Below are positions 8,594-16,978 of a DNA stretch of 64,000 nucleotides, one piece after another (positions within the stretch are counted from its first letter, which is position 1; the number at the start of each line of letters is the position of its first letter). A program made the translations under genes and the position numbers. The notes beneath the pieces were generated by a model, which searched no databases, had not been told where the DNA came from, and was given only the letters and a program-made list of their open reading frames with translations. This DNA comes from a bacterium (lineage in GTDB: Bacteria; Patescibacteriota; Minisyncoccia; Phycocordibacterales; Phycocordibacteraceae): NCBI GenBank assembly GCA_030651285.1, contig JAUSCN010000017.1, forward strand, positions 1 through 64,000, given 5' to 3'.

Positions 8594-9550
8594 TTATTCG
8601 CTCTTGAGCGTGAGTCCGTGCTCAGCGAGGGCCTTCGAGATCTCCTCGATCGCCTTGTCGCCGATACCATCGATCTCCTTGAGGGCGCTCGCAGTCTTGC
8701 GTGCAGCACCAGCGGCGCTCTTGATACCCGCCTCCTCGAGAGCCGAGGTGATGCGTGCTGAAAGCCCGAGATCAGAAATCTTTACCTTCGAGGCATCAGT
8801 AGACTCGACTGCACTCTTCTTACCTTCTGTCGCGGCAGCGAAAGATATTGTGGCCGGTGCGCTTTCTTGGAAGCCAATGATCGCACGGAGCTGGTGAACC
8901 ATGGTCTCTATCGACTTTTCGAGAGCCTCTCTCGGTGCGATGGTGCCGTTGGTTTCGATGAGGATGCGTAGGCGGTTAAAGTCGGTGCGATCACCAACGC
9001 GCATGTTCTCTACTTCGTAGTTTACGCGACGAATCGGAGTGAAGGTCGCATCGAGAGCGATCGTGCCAATATCAACTTTCTCTTTCGTGAGGACTTCGCG
9101 CGAGACGTAGCCGAGACCGCGCTCAATCGTAGCCTCAAGCTCGATGTTTGCCTTTCCTGAAAGGTCGCAGATGTGCTGCTCAGGATTCTTGATCTCAACC
9201 TGAGACGGGAGATTGAAATTTTTTGCAGTAATCTCACCCGAACCCTTTACTGTAAGGGAAATCGTCTGTGGCTCATCGCCATGAAGAATGAAGTGGACAC
9301 GCTTGAGGTTCAAAAGAATCTCCATAACCGATTCGCGGACGCCTTCAATCGTAGCGAATTCGTGAGCAACACCATCAATCTTTACCTGCGTGACAGCTGC
9401 TCCTGGGAGTGAGGAGAGGATGATGCGGCGAAGCGAGTTGCCGAGCGTGTGGCCGTAGCCTGGATAGAGAGAGTCGATCTCGTATACGCCCTGGACGCCT
9501 TCTTCAGAAACAATACGCGGCTTACTCGGAAGTGTGATGTGGTATTCCAT
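8594..9550 (-). CDS. rpoA: RNA polymerase alpha subunit
   Basis: It scaffolds RNA polymerase assembly and, through its C-terminal domain, contacts UP elements and activators. The 318 residues hold the N-terminal domain (LYPGYGHTLGNSLRRIILSSLPG, the dimerisation motif) and a recognisable alpha-CTD with helix-hairpin-helix (ISDLGLSARITSALEEAGI, EIDGIGDKAIEEI), after a linker at about 235-255. It lies within the operon between rpsD (30 bases) and rplQ. No copy is visible in the right arm because the window ends inside rpsD there. Confidence 0.98.
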   Translation of the reverse strand: MEYHITLPSKPRIVSEEGVQGVYEIDSLYPGYGHTLGNSLRRIILSSLPGAAVTQVKIDGVAHEFATIEGVRESVMEILLNLKRVHFILHGDEPQTISLTVKGSGEITAKNFNLPSQVEIKNPEQHICDLSGKANIELEATIERGLGYVSREVLTKEKVDIGTIALDATFTPIRRVNYEVENMRVGDRTDFNRLRILIETNGTIAPREALEKSIETMVHQLRAIIGFQESAPATISFAAATEGKKSAVESTDASKVKISDLGLSARITSALEEAGIKSAAGAARKTASALKEIDGIGDKAIEEISKALAEHGLTLKSE

Positions 9551-9580
9551 AACGCAATCGTAATTACCAATTAAATAATA

Positions 9581-10195
9581 TTACCTCGTGTAGAACGAGA
9601 GCACGGCGCCGAGGTCGCCCGCGACATCAGCCGAAGCTGTCGTCGGAAGTGCGGTGACTGCCCCCTCCATAGTCTTCGGATTCCACGAAAGCCATGATGG
9701 GAGTGGGCGCTCAGCGAAACGCTCAGCAAACCCGACGAGTACGCCATGCTCCTTCGAACCTTCGCGTACTGCGATGATTTCGCCGATGCTGATTATCTGC
9801 GAAGGTACGCGACTCTTCTTTCCCGAAACGAGCACGTGACCGTGTGCGACCATCTGGCGTGCACCGCGACGAGTCTTCGCAAGGCCGAGGCGCCAGACGA
9901 TATTGTCGAGGCGAAGCTCGAGGAGTTCATGGAGGCGCTCGGTAGGTTTCTTGGTCTGTACTGTCTCAAGAGATTTGCGCACATAGTTGCGGAACTGGCG
10001 TTCTGGCAAACCGTACGTGACACGTACTTTCTGCTTTTCGAGCATCTGCTTGCCGTACTCGCTCTGACGTCCGCGTCCGCGACGCTTGTTCTTCGCACTG
10101 CGTTCTGCAGAAAGAGCGAACTTCTGAGTCTGCGCCTTTTCAAAGACGGTTACGCCGAGGCGCTTTGCTATTTTGTATCGTGGTCCAGTTTTCAT
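9581..10195 (-). CDS. rpsD: Small ribosomal subunit protein uS4
   Basis: A primary 16S rRNA binder that nucleates the 30S body. The 204 residues include GPRYKIAKRLGV, YGLPERQFRNYV, LELRLDNIVWRLGLAKTRRGARQMVAHGHVLVSGKK (the S4 RNA-binding domain, about 95-160). It has no N-terminal Cys cluster, so it is the zinc-free form. A second uS4 starts at 63561 in the right arm. Confidence 0.97.
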   Translation of the reverse strand: MKTGPRYKIAKRLGVTVFEKAQTQKFALSAERSAKNKRRGRGRQSEYGKQMLEKQKVRVTYGLPERQFRNYVRKSLETVQTKKPTERLHELLELRLDNIVWRLGLAKTRRGARQMVAHGHVLVSGKKSRVPSQIISIGEIIAVREGSKEHGVLVGFAERFAERPLPSWLSWNPKTMEGAVTALPTTASADVAGDLGAVLSFYTR

Positions 10196-10212
10196 AATAT
10201 CAGCAGGCTAAA

Positions 10213-10647
10213 TTACACGCGGCGAGGCTTCGGAGGGCGCGGGCCATTGTGAGGGACCGGCGTTACGTCCTTGATAGCACGGATCTGAATGCCCTTCCCG
10301 GAGAATGCGCGTAGTACTGACTCACGGCCAGCACCAACTCCGCAGATGACGACCGATGCCTCCTTAAGACCGATCATCGCACCCTTCTCGCCGAGAAACT
10401 CCCCGACCTTTGCGGCTGCGTACGGAGTCGACTTGCGTGCGCCAGAAAAACCGAGAGCACCTGCGCTCGATGACACGACAGCATTTCCTTTCTCATCGGT
10501 AAGCACAGCCTTCGTGTTGTTGAAGGTTGCTTCAACATGAAGCACACCCTTCTCGAGATGGCGCTTCGATACTTTCGAGAGTGCACGCTCTTTGCGTCCC
10601 TGATCGAGACCGCGTCCTGACTTTTTAATGATGCGTTTCTTTCCCAT
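10213..10647 (-). CDS. rpsK: Small ribosomal subunit protein uS11
   Basis: A 30S platform protein. The 144 residues carry a basic N-terminal extension (GKKRIIKKSGRGLDQGRKER) followed by the family core: VLHVEATFNNTKAVLTDEKGN, SSAGALGFSGARKSTPYAA, CGVGAGRESVLRAF and the conserved ending VTPVPHNGPRPPKPRRV. It lies 6 bases after rpsM. Confidence 0.97.
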   Translation of the reverse strand: MGKKRIIKKSGRGLDQGRKERALSKVSKRHLEKGVLHVEATFNNTKAVLTDEKGNAVVSSSAGALGFSGARKSTPYAAAKVGEFLGEKGAMIGLKEASVVICGVGAGRESVLRAFSGKGIQIRAIKDVTPVPHNGPRPPKPRRV

Positions 10648-10653
10648 AAAATA

Positions 10654-11034
10654 TTATGTTTTTTCAAGCGTACGACGGCCAGAGGTCATCGTCTTACGGA
10701 CGTTTCCTCGGCGTGTGCGGGAGTTAGTCTTTGTACGCTGATTTCGCACCGGAAGTCCGCGTGCGTGGCGGTCGCCGCGAGCTGCGCGGATGTCCTTAAG
10801 GCGCTTGATGTTCTGACCGATTTCGCGGCGGAGCTCTCCTTCGATGAGGTATGCCTCTGCGAGCGAGCGGATCTTCTGTTCCTCGTCGCCAGTAAGATCA
10901 GTACCCTTTTTAGTTGGGGCGATCTTTGCTTCTTTAAGGATTTCAAGAGCACGAGTCGAACCGATGCCGAAAATAAGCGGCAGCGAGTATGCAAGCTGTT
11001 TGTTATCTGGGATTGTGACGCCGGCGATACGCAT
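10654..11034 (-). CDS. rpsM: Small ribosomal subunit protein uS13
   Basis: A 30S head protein that forms bridges to the 50S subunit. The 126 residues start RIAGVTIPDNKQLAYSLPLIFGIG and end with the tRNA-contacting basic tail GLPVRNQRTKTNSRTRRGNVRKT. Its position between rpmJ and rpsK is canonical. Confidence 0.97.
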   Translation of the reverse strand: MRIAGVTIPDNKQLAYSLPLIFGIGSTRALEILKEAKIAPTKKGTDLTGDEEQKIRSLAEAYLIEGELRREIGQNIKRLKDIRAARGDRHARGLPVRNQRTKTNSRTRRGNVRKTMTSGRRTLEKT

Positions 11035-11066
11035 AAAGATATAAAGAAGGATTGATTACGAAAATA

Positions 11067-11183
11067 TTAGCCCTGACGTGCCTTACGGCGAGGATTCTTC
11101 TTGTTGATACGATAAAGGCGTCCGCCGCGACGGACGAGCTGGTCTCCTGCCTGCTGCTTCTTTATAGATGCGCGAACCTTCAT
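11067..11183 (-). CDS. rpmJ: Large ribosomal subunit protein bL36 (zinc-free form)
   Basis: A 38-codon gene read from the minus strand: [20 protein letters not shown], then [18 protein letters not shown]. The usual C-x2-C...C...H zinc ligands are absent: Gln, Ala and Asp stand where the Cys pair should be, and Asn replaces the later Cys. It sits in the standard infA-rpmJ-rpsM position. The bL36 in the right arm (62411) keeps the ligands. Confidence 0.93.
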   Translation of the reverse strand: MKVRASIKKQQAGDQLVRRGGRLYRINKKNPRRKARQG

Positions 11184-11201
11184 CGTAATTTTTAATTTAA
11201 A

Positions 11202-11450
11202 CTATGTTAAGCGGCGCACAATTCTTGCCCGACCCCCATAGGGGTCAAGTACCATATCCACCTGATCACCGACCAAGACGCGGATGCGGTGCAGGCGCAT
11301 TTTGCCTGCGAGGTAAGCGAGGATCAGTTCCCCTTTTTCCTCCGCTGCATCGTCCTTTGCCGGAGCAGACAAACGAACTCGAAAAAGTGAATTTGGCAGC
11401 ACTTCTTCGACGGTGCCTACCGTCGTCTTTTTCTCGTCGCCGTCTTTCAT
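11202..11450 (-). CDS. infA: Translation initiation factor IF-1
   Basis: IF-1 binds the 30S A site during initiation. The 82-residue OB-fold protein has [18 protein letters not shown] and [21 protein letters not shown] loop of about ten residues ([10 protein letters not shown]) enlarges it relative to the usual 72. An 18-codon upstream extension is open but unrelated to IF-1 and overlaps the preceding gene, so the ATG at 11450 is preferred. It heads the ribosomal operon. Confidence 0.95.
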   Translation of the reverse strand: MKDGDEKKTTVGTVEEVLPNSLFRVRLSAPAKDDAAEEKGELILAYLAGKMRLHRIRVLVGDQVDMVLDPYGGRARIVRRLT

Positions 11451-11500
11451 TCGGTCTTCATGCAGATGCCTTATAAATCTAGCAGGAGCTTGGAAAAGCG

Positions 11501-12721
11501 TCAATATGCCTCCTCTACGGTGACGACGGAGATCACTGCCGGGTCCTGAGGGAATGACTGTCGCCAGAAGGGTCTAAGGATGATTATGGCCTTTTTTACT
11601 TCAGGGTAGTTCGTCAGGGCTACTTCTGCTGCAGAGCGGCTTTTGCCAGCGATAGCAGCTGCGATGCGTGCTGGATCGACGCTGTAGATAAGCGGTGCTG
11701 TGCCCGAAAGTGTAAAGGATAGCGACTGCGCGTTCATATCTGGCATGCTGTTTTCGGCTATGAATTCAAGTTTATCAGTCGCTTTGAGGGTGATTGGTTC
11801 GCCCTGATAGCCAATGCTCGTCACCGAGGAAGCAATCGCTGAAGCAAGGGCGGTGTTTGGGAATACAATCGCCGTAACGGTCCCCACCTCCTTCACATCA
11901 GCCATGCCGGTTGTTGAAGAAGGTGTGAGTGCGCCATCTTCAAATGTGGTTATCGCAGCTCCAGTCAAAAGGACGAATCCTGAAGGAATTTGCGATTGGA
12001 TGCTTGCTAGTAGGTCCGTGGAAAGTGCTGTAGTAATTTGCTGCCGAGCCTGCGCTTCATCGCTGGCATTTGCAACCGGTACAGTACCTGAAGCTCCTCC
12101 AGTCATCGGTGATGTAGAGCGCGCGTACACTTGGTTTGCTTGAGCTGTTCCAGCGAAGCCTGGGACGGTGAACGAGGTCGGGGCGACGTTATATGTACTT
12201 CCTGGCTTATCAGCATATATTTTTGCTGTTACGCTGCCTGGCTTTGACGTTGATCCTGCGGGAACCGTTACTGGAGTATGGATGCGGAATATAAGACCAG
12301 CCGAAGTTGCAAAGCGTGTGTTTGCGATGAGTTTCTGGGCCTTAGTCTGGGTGTTGTAAATGGTAATCGTGCCGGACGCGGAGGAATTCACCTGTTTCGT
12401 GCCGCTACTCTTGATGCTTTGCGAGGCGGTCTTTTGAGCGGTAATGACCTGGAACGGCAGATTGCCAGTGCCCTGTGTTGCGGTGAAGGAGCTCTGGACC
12501 GCTACTGATACGGTGCTCGGAGTCACTTCGACTTTTGAGGTCGAGAAATAGAACAGTACGCCAATAGAGGTGATAATGACGAGTGCAATAGCGATGAATG
12601 TCGTAAATGGAAACTTCGACTCGCTGGAAGGGCGCAGTCGGCGGTCGTTAGAACCAGCTTCGCTCATTGGCTCGGCTTCGCGGCGGCGGGAAGGCGGAAT
12701 AATGTCATCAAGTGTACGCAT
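11501..12721 (-). CDS. Membrane-anchored protein of the baseplate-J-like type, 406 aa
   Basis: A short cytoplasmic N-terminus rich in Arg/Glu ([15 protein letters not shown]) precedes one transmembrane helix at about 39-60 ([21 protein letters not shown]). A long extracytoplasmic beta-rich region follows. The segment [21 protein letters not shown]...[12 protein letters not shown]...[14 protein letters not shown]...FTVPGFAGT resembles the baseplate J/gp47 fold seen in many CPR proteins. An ortholog of similar architecture is at 60724, also between alaS and infA. The function is unknown. An extended -10 lies 7 bases before the ATG. Confidence 0.75.
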   Translation of the reverse strand: MRTLDDIIPPSRRREAEPMSEAGSNDRRLRPSSESKFPFTTFIAIALVIITSIGVLFYFSTSKVEVTPSTVSVAVQSSFTATQGTGNLPFQVITAQKTASQSIKSSGTKQVNSSASGTITIYNTQTKAQKLIANTRFATSAGLIFRIHTPVTVPAGSTSKPGSVTAKIYADKPGSTYNVAPTSFTVPGFAGTAQANQVYARSTSPMTGGASGTVPVANASDEAQARQQITTALSTDLLASIQSQIPSGFVLLTGAAITTFEDGALTPSSTTGMADVKEVGTVTAIVFPNTALASAIASSVTSIGYQGEPITLKATDKLEFIAENSMPDMNAQSLSFTLSGTAPLIYSVDPARIAAAIAGKSRSAAEVALTNYPEVKKAIIILRPFWRQSFPQDPAVISVVTVEEAY

Positions 12722-12728
12722 AAGATGA

Positions 12729-12734
12729 AGTATA
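12729..12734 (-). promoter_or_regulatory. Extended -10, probable leaderless promoter (baseplate-J-like gene)
   Basis: Minus strand TGG-TATACT with 7 bases between the hexamer and the ATG at 12721. The ortholog at 60724 has TGG-TATAAT at the same spacing. Confidence 0.6.
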
Positions 12735-12739
12735 CCAGC

Positions 12740-13810
12740 TTATGCATCAAGTGCAGTCAATGGGTGTGAATCTTTTTTATCAAATGCAACTGCTTGCCTG
12801 AAAAGCGCCATGAGGAGGAGTTGGAGGTCTGGAGGGGTGGTGGTCGCTTGGCGTACTAGACTAGTAATGTGACTCGCAATGACGCCGACCATGCTCGGAG
12901 GGTTATCCGAAAACCAAAGACCATCGATGTTCATTGTCCCGAAAGCTTCTTTGAGGGGGGGTATGTCTGACTCGCGAGCCAGCAGGAATACTGTGCGCGG
13001 CAGAGGATAGTTTTTCGATATCTCGGCAAGCTGCTTCTCGACTATGTGAGCCCATGAATCGACTGGATCGGACTCTGACATTTCAATTACGGACACAAGG
13101 AGTCCTTTGCGTATGAGTGCGATGGAGGTGAAGGGATTCGTTGCGTCGATGATGAGTGCGTCACGTTCATGAGGAAACACTTTCTGTATCGTCTGGTAAC
13201 GGAGCGAGCTTCCCGCAATGGGCACGATGCGTCTGTGGTGATAGGTGTTGGTAAGGACTGAAAGCACACTTTTCGCGATGTGTTCATCGATATACGACGT
13301 CAGTACGGAAATTGAGGCTTGAGTTGCCCTTTTCCCGTAAGGATTGCGTGTGGTGTAGCCATTCAGTGTCGTCCCGATGGTGCTTTGGGCAGCGAGCACC
13401 ATGTTGGGTACAGTATTACCCATTTTCCCCAGGATCGTTGCTACAAAATTCTTAGTGAATACAAAAGGTGCTTCCTGCTCGAAGATTTCGGTGCGCACAA
13501 GTGTCTTCTGCCAGGGTGCATCAAGCGATACAAAAATTTCATGGGCACTACCTGATCCAGTGGTCCGCAAGAGAACGGGCGCCCCTTCACGGACAAGTGT
13601 TGCGCTGAGTATCTGGAGCGCGCGCAGCATTGCCCGATCTTTGGGTTCGTTCTCTCTTACTTCGACTGGAAGACGGCGCGTGTAGAGCACGACGGGAATC
13701 TTTCCTTCTTCGTAGTGCACGTATGCGCCCGCTACGGACTTCGTGCCGATATCAATCAGTACAACCGATTCAGATTTTTTATTTGTGCGAAAAAAATCCG
13801 CAAGACTCAT
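12740..13810 (-). CDS. PilM/FtsA-like actin-fold protein
   Basis: The 356 residues begin with a phosphate-1-like strand-loop (SVVLIDIGTKSVAGAYVHY), as in FtsA, PilM and MreB. A second nucleotide-binding-type segment occurs near 225 (DALIIDATNPFTSIALIRKG) and a possible adenosine-binding region near 270-290. No PilN/O genes are adjacent, so a role in pili or division is an inference. It lies between alaS (4 bases) and the baseplate-J-like gene. The right arm has no counterpart at this position. An extended -10 (TGT-TAGAAT, 13817-13822) ends 6 bases before the ATG, inside the alaS 3' end. Confidence 0.6.
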   Translation of the reverse strand: MSLADFFRTNKKSESVVLIDIGTKSVAGAYVHYEEGKIPVVLYTRRLPVEVRENEPKDRAMLRALQILSATLVREGAPVLLRTTGSGSAHEIFVSLDAPWQKTLVRTEIFEQEAPFVFTKNFVATILGKMGNTVPNMVLAAQSTIGTTLNGYTTRNPYGKRATQASISVLTSYIDEHIAKSVLSVLTNTYHHRRIVPIAGSSLRYQTIQKVFPHERDALIIDATNPFTSIALIRKGLLVSVIEMSESDPVDSWAHIVEKQLAEISKNYPLPRTVFLLARESDIPPLKEAFGTMNIDGLWFSDNPPSMVGVIASHITSLVRQATTTPPDLQLLLMALFRQAVAFDKKDSHPLTALDA

Positions 13811-13814
13811 TGCT

Positions 13815-15713
13815 CTATTCTAACACTGCTTTGATACGGCGAATGCCAGCCGATGATGCTTCTTCTTTCAAGATCTTAAATCGCTTGCCGCCTGTGCCGA
13901 GTTCGTTTGTGTTTCGTACGTGTGGGCCACCGCAAAATTCAATCGAGAATGCTTCCGAGAACTTTGGATCAGCATCAGTTGCATCTTTTGGACCAACTGA
14001 ATACACGCTTACCTGCTCTGGATAGTTTGCACCGAATTCATGCTCGGCTCCGAGCTTCTCAGCTTCATCCTTATTCATAACTGTGCGTGTCACCGGCAAT
14101 GCTTCAGTAATCTTTTCATTCACGATCCTTTCAGCTTCTGCTTTCTGTTCCGGTGTCATCTTCTGTCCATACGAAAAGTCGATGCGCAGACGTTCGCTCG
14201 TGATGTTGCTACCGCGCTGATGCACGTCGGGACCAAGCACCTTTTGAAGTGCTTTGAGGAGAAGGTGGTGTGCCGTGTGGTATCGCACGGTCTGCTCAGC
14301 ATGATCAGCAAGACCGCCGGCAAATTTCTGAGCCGCGCCCGCCCGCGACAGTGCTTGGTGCTCTTCGAATTTTACCTTTATGGTCTCCATATCGAGCGAA
14401 ACTCCTCGTTCTTTTGCTATTTCCTGAGTAAGTTCTATCGGGAATCCATAGGTAGTGAACAGAATGAAGGCATCGATAGACGTTCCCATCTTCTCGAGTT
14501 CGCGCATGCCGTTTGAGAGCGTTTTTCTGAATTGCGCCTCTTCTTTTTCGAGTTCCTCGCGAATGGTCCCCGCTGCCGTGTGTACGAAAGGATACGCCTC
14601 TTTGTATGCCGCGCCAAAGCCCTCAGCTACTTCAGCAAGGACTGACTCTTTTATATCGAGCTTGTCTGCTTCGCGGATAGATCGGCGAATGAGTCTTCGC
14701 AGTACATATCCCTGCTCAGTGTTTGATGGGCGGATGCCTGAAGCAATGAAGAACGACGCTGCGCGCATGTGGTCGAGGATGATGCGGAAAGAACGTGTGG
14801 CATTCGTATCGGCATATGACTTGTCTGAGCGCTTCTCGAGTGCGGTGCGCGCCGCATCGAAAACGTCAATAAGAAAGACGTCTGGATTGCCGATAGTCGC
14901 AAACGTGATGCGTTCGAGTCCCCCACCGAAGTCAACGTTCTTCTTTGGCAATTCTTTGAATGTGCCATCGGCCTGCTTGATGAATTGCATGAAGACCGAG
15001 TTGCCGATCTCGACGAAACGACCGCAATCACAGTTCACATGGCACTCTTTGCCGAACTTCGTGTCGTGCGTCGTACCGAAATCGTAGAACACTTCGGAGT
15101 CTGGTCCGCCAATCTCTCCCGCCGGCATTTTTGATGGTGTTCCTGCTCTGCTCCACCAATTTTTCTTGGCGCCGTATGAGAAAATCCTCCCATCCTGCAG
15201 GCCAAGCTCGTTTCCGCGCTCTTCCGTGCCGAGCTCGACGAACTTTGCATCGATTCCCTTCTCACTGAAAAGTTTTTTCCAGATAGCAACGGCGTCTGTA
15301 TCAGCGACCATCCCTGACTCCTTGTCTCCGGCAAAAACGGTGACATAGAGCTTGTTCGGGTCGAGCCCAAGACCTTCTTCGGTAGAAGTTAAGTATTCAA
15401 AAAACCACGGGAGTTGCTCCTGCTTAAAATAGTCACCCAAAGACCAGTTCCCGAGCATTTCGAAGAACGTCGTGTGACGGTTGTCGCCGACTTCTTCGAT
15501 ATCTTCCGCACGGAATGACATCTGGGAGTTGGCGAGTCGTGCGCCTTCTGGATGCGGCTGGCCAAGAAGGTATGGCACCAATGGCTGCATACCGCTTGAG
15601 GTAAAAAGGGTCGTCGGGTCGTTTTCAGGGATGATGGGCGCAGACGGAATAACCGCGTGTCCGCGTTTTGCGAAGAAATCTATATATCGTTTGCGTACCT
15701 CTGAGACGGTCAT
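13815..15713 (-). CDS. alaS: Alanyl-tRNA synthetase with editing domain, lacking C-Ala
   Basis: A class II synthetase that charges tRNA-Ala. Of 632 residues, the catalytic core spans 1-250 (FTSSGMQPLVPYL, RHTTFFEMLGNWSLGDYF). The tRNA-recognition helices follow to about 460. The editing domain keeps its zinc/catalytic set: HTAHH near residue 479 and CGGPH near 594. It ends soon after, so the C-Ala oligomerisation domain of longer enzymes (about 875 aa) is missing. The ATG overlaps the M16 stop (ATGA). The right-arm copy at 59499 stops before the editing domain. Confidence 0.95.
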   Translation of the reverse strand: MTVSEVRKRYIDFFAKRGHAVIPSAPIIPENDPTTLFTSSGMQPLVPYLLGQPHPEGARLANSQMSFRAEDIEEVGDNRHTTFFEMLGNWSLGDYFKQEQLPWFFEYLTSTEEGLGLDPNKLYVTVFAGDKESGMVADTDAVAIWKKLFSEKGIDAKFVELGTEERGNELGLQDGRIFSYGAKKNWWSRAGTPSKMPAGEIGGPDSEVFYDFGTTHDTKFGKECHVNCDCGRFVEIGNSVFMQFIKQADGTFKELPKKNVDFGGGLERITFATIGNPDVFLIDVFDAARTALEKRSDKSYADTNATRSFRIILDHMRAASFFIASGIRPSNTEQGYVLRRLIRRSIREADKLDIKESVLAEVAEGFGAAYKEAYPFVHTAAGTIREELEKEEAQFRKTLSNGMRELEKMGTSIDAFILFTTYGFPIELTQEIAKERGVSLDMETIKVKFEEHQALSRAGAAQKFAGGLADHAEQTVRYHTAHHLLLKALQKVLGPDVHQRGSNITSERLRIDFSYGQKMTPEQKAEAERIVNEKITEALPVTRTVMNKDEAEKLGAEHEFGANYPEQVSVYSVGPKDATDADPKFSEAFSIEFCGGPHVRNTNELGTGGKRFKILKEEASSAGIRRIKAVLE

Positions 15714-16978
15714 TTTTTCTTGAAGGTTCCCGAAGCCGCGAGCGACAGCTTGTCGCGCGGTATGAGCTCGGCGGCATTGATAATATCAGAAAGTGAGACG
15801 GCGCGTATGATGTTCGGGTACTCGGTGAGATACGAGAGTTCGAAACCATTTGCACCAATTGCGTGCAAAGAATGTGCCAGAGCATGCGTTGTTGAGAGTG
15901 CGACCAGGTATGATCCTGTCATTTCTTCCTTTCTCTTTGTGAGAGCCTCCTCCGTCAGTCCTTTCGAGAAGAATATGTCTATCTCTTGCCGAAGTTTCTC
16001 AACAGAATTCTTATATGTGTCGGGCGAAAATGTTGCCCAGATTTTTAGATACCCATCCGCTCCCGCGTCGAGACCTCTTAGGGAGGAATACACTCCGTAG
16101 GTGAGGCCATCTCGCTCCCGGATAGTCTGCATGAGGTGCGAGGTGACGCCTCCACCAAGCATTTCGACGAGAACCTTCATGGGCTGGTAGAGCGGGTGCT
16201 GTATCGTGAGCGGAAGCGCAGTTCCCAGAAGTATGTCGATATTTGCTTTGTCAGCAATAGGAATCAGCTTCTCATTCTCCTTCTGTATTTTCTTGTTAGC
16301 CTGCTTGACCGGAGCCGATGTAGTACCAACGGCAAGTTTTCCAAATGCTTTTTGAGCTGCGCTTCGGGCCGTGGTAGTAGTGATGTCGCCGACTATCGCG
16401 AGAACAAGGCCTCCTTTCCCAAGCTTTTTCCTGAAATCCTGAAGGTGGGCACGACGAATCGACGCTACGTTCTTCTCCCGAGTTTCGATGGGAGGCGTAT
16501 AGTTCACATGTTCCGGATCGTACAGAAGCGCAGAAAGAGCGTATTCTGCCCGAGTACGGGTATTCGACTTCGACTCGGCCAGATTGCCGAGAGTAAGCGC
16601 TTTTGCATTCTTTACTTCTGCTTCTGGAAAGATCGCTCCGCCCAGACATTCAGTGATAGTCGAAAGAAGCATAGGAAGGTCTTCAGGGAAGCACTGACCG
16701 GAGAATTCCGTGCGATCGCCCGATGATGAGAATGAGAGGGACATACCCTTTCCTGCAAGCGTGTCGCGAATGACGTTCTTCTTTTTCTTAGCAGTTCCCG
16801 CGTCGAGTAGATCAGCAGTCAATGCCGGAACGAGATCCAGGGTCTTAGGTAGCATGTTGCGGCCGCCAAGTACGCTACCTTGCACGATCACAATGTCGTG
16901 GATGTGGGTCGGAGCAATGAAAAGCCTACCGCCGTGTGGCATTGGAAATTCTTGCGCCGGGTGAAATTCGTTTTTCAT
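15710..16978 (-). CDS. M16-family peptidase-like subunit without HxxEH
   Basis: A 422-residue insulinase/processing-peptidase fold protein (FSPDTYKNSVEKLRQEIDIF, MVEMLGGGVTSHLMQTIRERDGLTYGVYSSL). The catalytic HxxEH motif is absent from the N-terminal half, where THIHDIVIVQGSVLGG stands instead. Its start overlaps the stop of the HLLEH-containing paralog at 16975 by 4 bases. Bacterial M16B peptidases often work as a catalytic/non-catalytic pair, so this is probably the partner subunit. Confidence 0.85.
   Translation of the reverse strand: MKNEFHPAQEFPMPHGGRLFIAPTHIHDIVIVQGSVLGGRNMLPKTLDLVPALTADLLDAGTAKKKKNVIRDTLAGKGMSLSFSSSGDRTEFSGQCFPEDLPMLLSTITECLGGAIFPEAEVKNAKALTLGNLAESKSNTRTRAEYALSALLYDPEHVNYTPPIETREKNVASIRRAHLQDFRKKLGKGGLVLAIVGDITTTTARSAAQKAFGKLAVGTTSAPVKQANKKIQKENEKLIPIADKANIDILLGTALPLTIQHPLYQPMKVLVEMLGGGVTSHLMQTIRERDGLTYGVYSSLRGLDAGADGYLKIWATFSPDTYKNSVEKLRQEIDIFFSKGLTEEALTKRKEEMTGSYLVALSTTHALAHSLHAIGANGFELSYLTEYPNIIRAVSLSDIINAAELIPRDKLSLAASGTFKKK

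Noticed and set aside
14455-15087. 210-codon plus-strand frame opposite alaS
   Set aside because: It mirrors the AlaRS coding frame and has no start context or family match.
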